Origin: Nanosynbacter sp.
Lineage (GTDB): Bacteria; Patescibacteriota; Saccharimonadia; Saccharimonadales; Saccharimonadaceae
Assembly (NCBI GenBank): GCA_015257705.1
Contig: JABZJR010000042.1
Span: forward strand, 1-6,183
Direction: 5' to 3'
Length of the DNA: 6,183 bases
The position numbers and the translations under genes are program-made. The notes below the pieces were generated by a model. It had not been told where the DNA came from. It did no database searches and saw only the letters and a program-made list of their open reading frames with translations. This document shows, piece by piece, positions 5,718-6,183 of this stretch. Positions within the stretch are counted from its first letter, which is position 1, and each line of letters opens with the position of its first letter.

Positions 5718-5751
5718 GTTATGGCCATTTCAGTCGGCAGACACAATCAAC

Positions 5752-6183
5752 TTACACAGCAATCGGTGCCTTAATCGGTGGATGGCACTCATAATCCTCC
5801 AGACGGATATCATCAATCGTGAAATCGTCGATACTCTTGATGTCTGGATTCAACCACAGCTTTGGTAGCGGCAGCGGACGGCGCGATAATTGCTCGTCAA
5901 CTTGCGCGCGGTGATTATTGTAGATGTGTGCGCTATTTAAGGTATGAATAAACTCGCCGGGTTGCTTGTCGGTAACTTGAGCGACCATGGACAGAAGCAG
6001 CGCATAGCTAGCAATGTTAAACGGCACCCCAAGGAACATATCCGCCGATCTCTGAGTTAGCGCCAAATCCAGCTTGTCCTTCTCGCCGTTTTTACCAGGT
6101 CTTACACTAAATTGAAACATCGTATGACACGGAGGCAGCCCGCCGGTTTGAACGATGTCATCAATTTCCGCCACATTCCACGC
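5752..6183 (-). CDS. thyA: Thymidylate synthase ThyA (partial, N-terminus beyond window)
   Basis: Methylates dUMP to dTMP with 5,10-methylene-tetrahydrofolate and releases dihydrofolate, the substrate of FolA. The visible 143 residues are the C-terminal half. The frame stays open to the window edge (AWNVAEIDD first), so the GTG at 6174 is an internal Val codon, not the start; about 130 N-terminal residues are expected outside. The catalytic Cys is in [10 protein letters not shown] (Cys codon 6129-6127). [20 protein letters not shown] holds the phosphate-binding Arg, the Asp and the dUMP-contacting Asn, AHIYNNH holds the His/Tyr pair, and the C-terminus [10 protein letters not shown] is typical. 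The loop before the Cys is four residues longer than in E. coli, and Ala replaces the Cys of QRSCD. It converges on folA and the small ORFs. Confidence 0.97.
   Translation of the reverse strand, partial: AWNVAEIDDIVQTGGLPPCHTMFQFSVRPGKNGEKDKLDLALTQRSADMFLGVPFNIASYALLLSMVAQVTDKQPGEFIHTLNSAHIYNNHRAQVDEQLSRRPLPLPKLWLNPDIKSIDDFTIDDIRLEDYECHPPIKAPIAV

Noticed and set aside
1..6183. CRISPR array, tRNA/rRNA genes, insertion sequences
   Set aside because: No regularly spaced repeats, cloverleaf or rRNA-like sequence, transposase motifs or terminal inverted repeats were seen; nearly all of the window is accounted for by genes.

Overview
The window reads as a compact bacterial chromosome segment, most likely from a Candidate Phyla Radiation (Patescibacteria) genome and probably Candidatus Saccharibacteria (TM7). 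This rests on the lean RpoB without the two large proteobacterial insertions, the atypical Tmk active-site motif, short intergenic gaps and the gene mix. It is inference; no database was searched. TGA never occurs in frame across 946 rpoB codons and is used as the stop of two genes, so the standard bacterial code fits and the TGA-recoding Gracilibacteria/Absconditabacteria code does not.

Layout. Bases 1-2839 (minus strand) are the first 946 codons of rpoB, the RNA polymerase beta subunit, cut by the window edge. Bases 2840-3008 hold the rpoB leader and a likely sigma70-type promoter. Bases 3009-4818 (minus strand) are a tightly packed operon, dcd (dCTP deaminase) - HIT-family hydrolase - tmk (dTMP kinase), with the same TGATGATG stop/start junction at both gene boundaries. 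Bases 4819-4922 are a divergent promoter region. Bases 4923-5417 (plus strand) encode folA (dihydrofolate reductase). Bases 5418-5751 contain a near-consensus promoter and two overlapping small ORFs of unknown function. Bases 5752-6183 (minus strand) are the C-terminal half of thyA (thymidylate synthase), cut by the window edge and convergent with the small ORFs.

How it fits together. Four genes within about 3.2 kb cover a route to dTDP: Dcd turns dCTP into dUTP (or directly into dUMP if bifunctional), ThyA methylates dUMP to dTMP using methylene-tetrahydrofolate, FolA recycles the dihydrofolate that ThyA releases, and Tmk phosphorylates dTMP. The HIT protein may clean up nucleotides in the same operon. 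rpoB follows tmk on the same strand but appears to have its own promoter.

The points most worth a second look are the unrecognised small-ORF pair behind a near-perfect promoter, probable leaderless transcription of folA and of the first small ORF, an Ala in place of the usual Asp in the Tmk DR motif, and substitutions in RpoB at the rifampicin pocket and in the otherwise very conserved GDKMAGRHGNKG motif.
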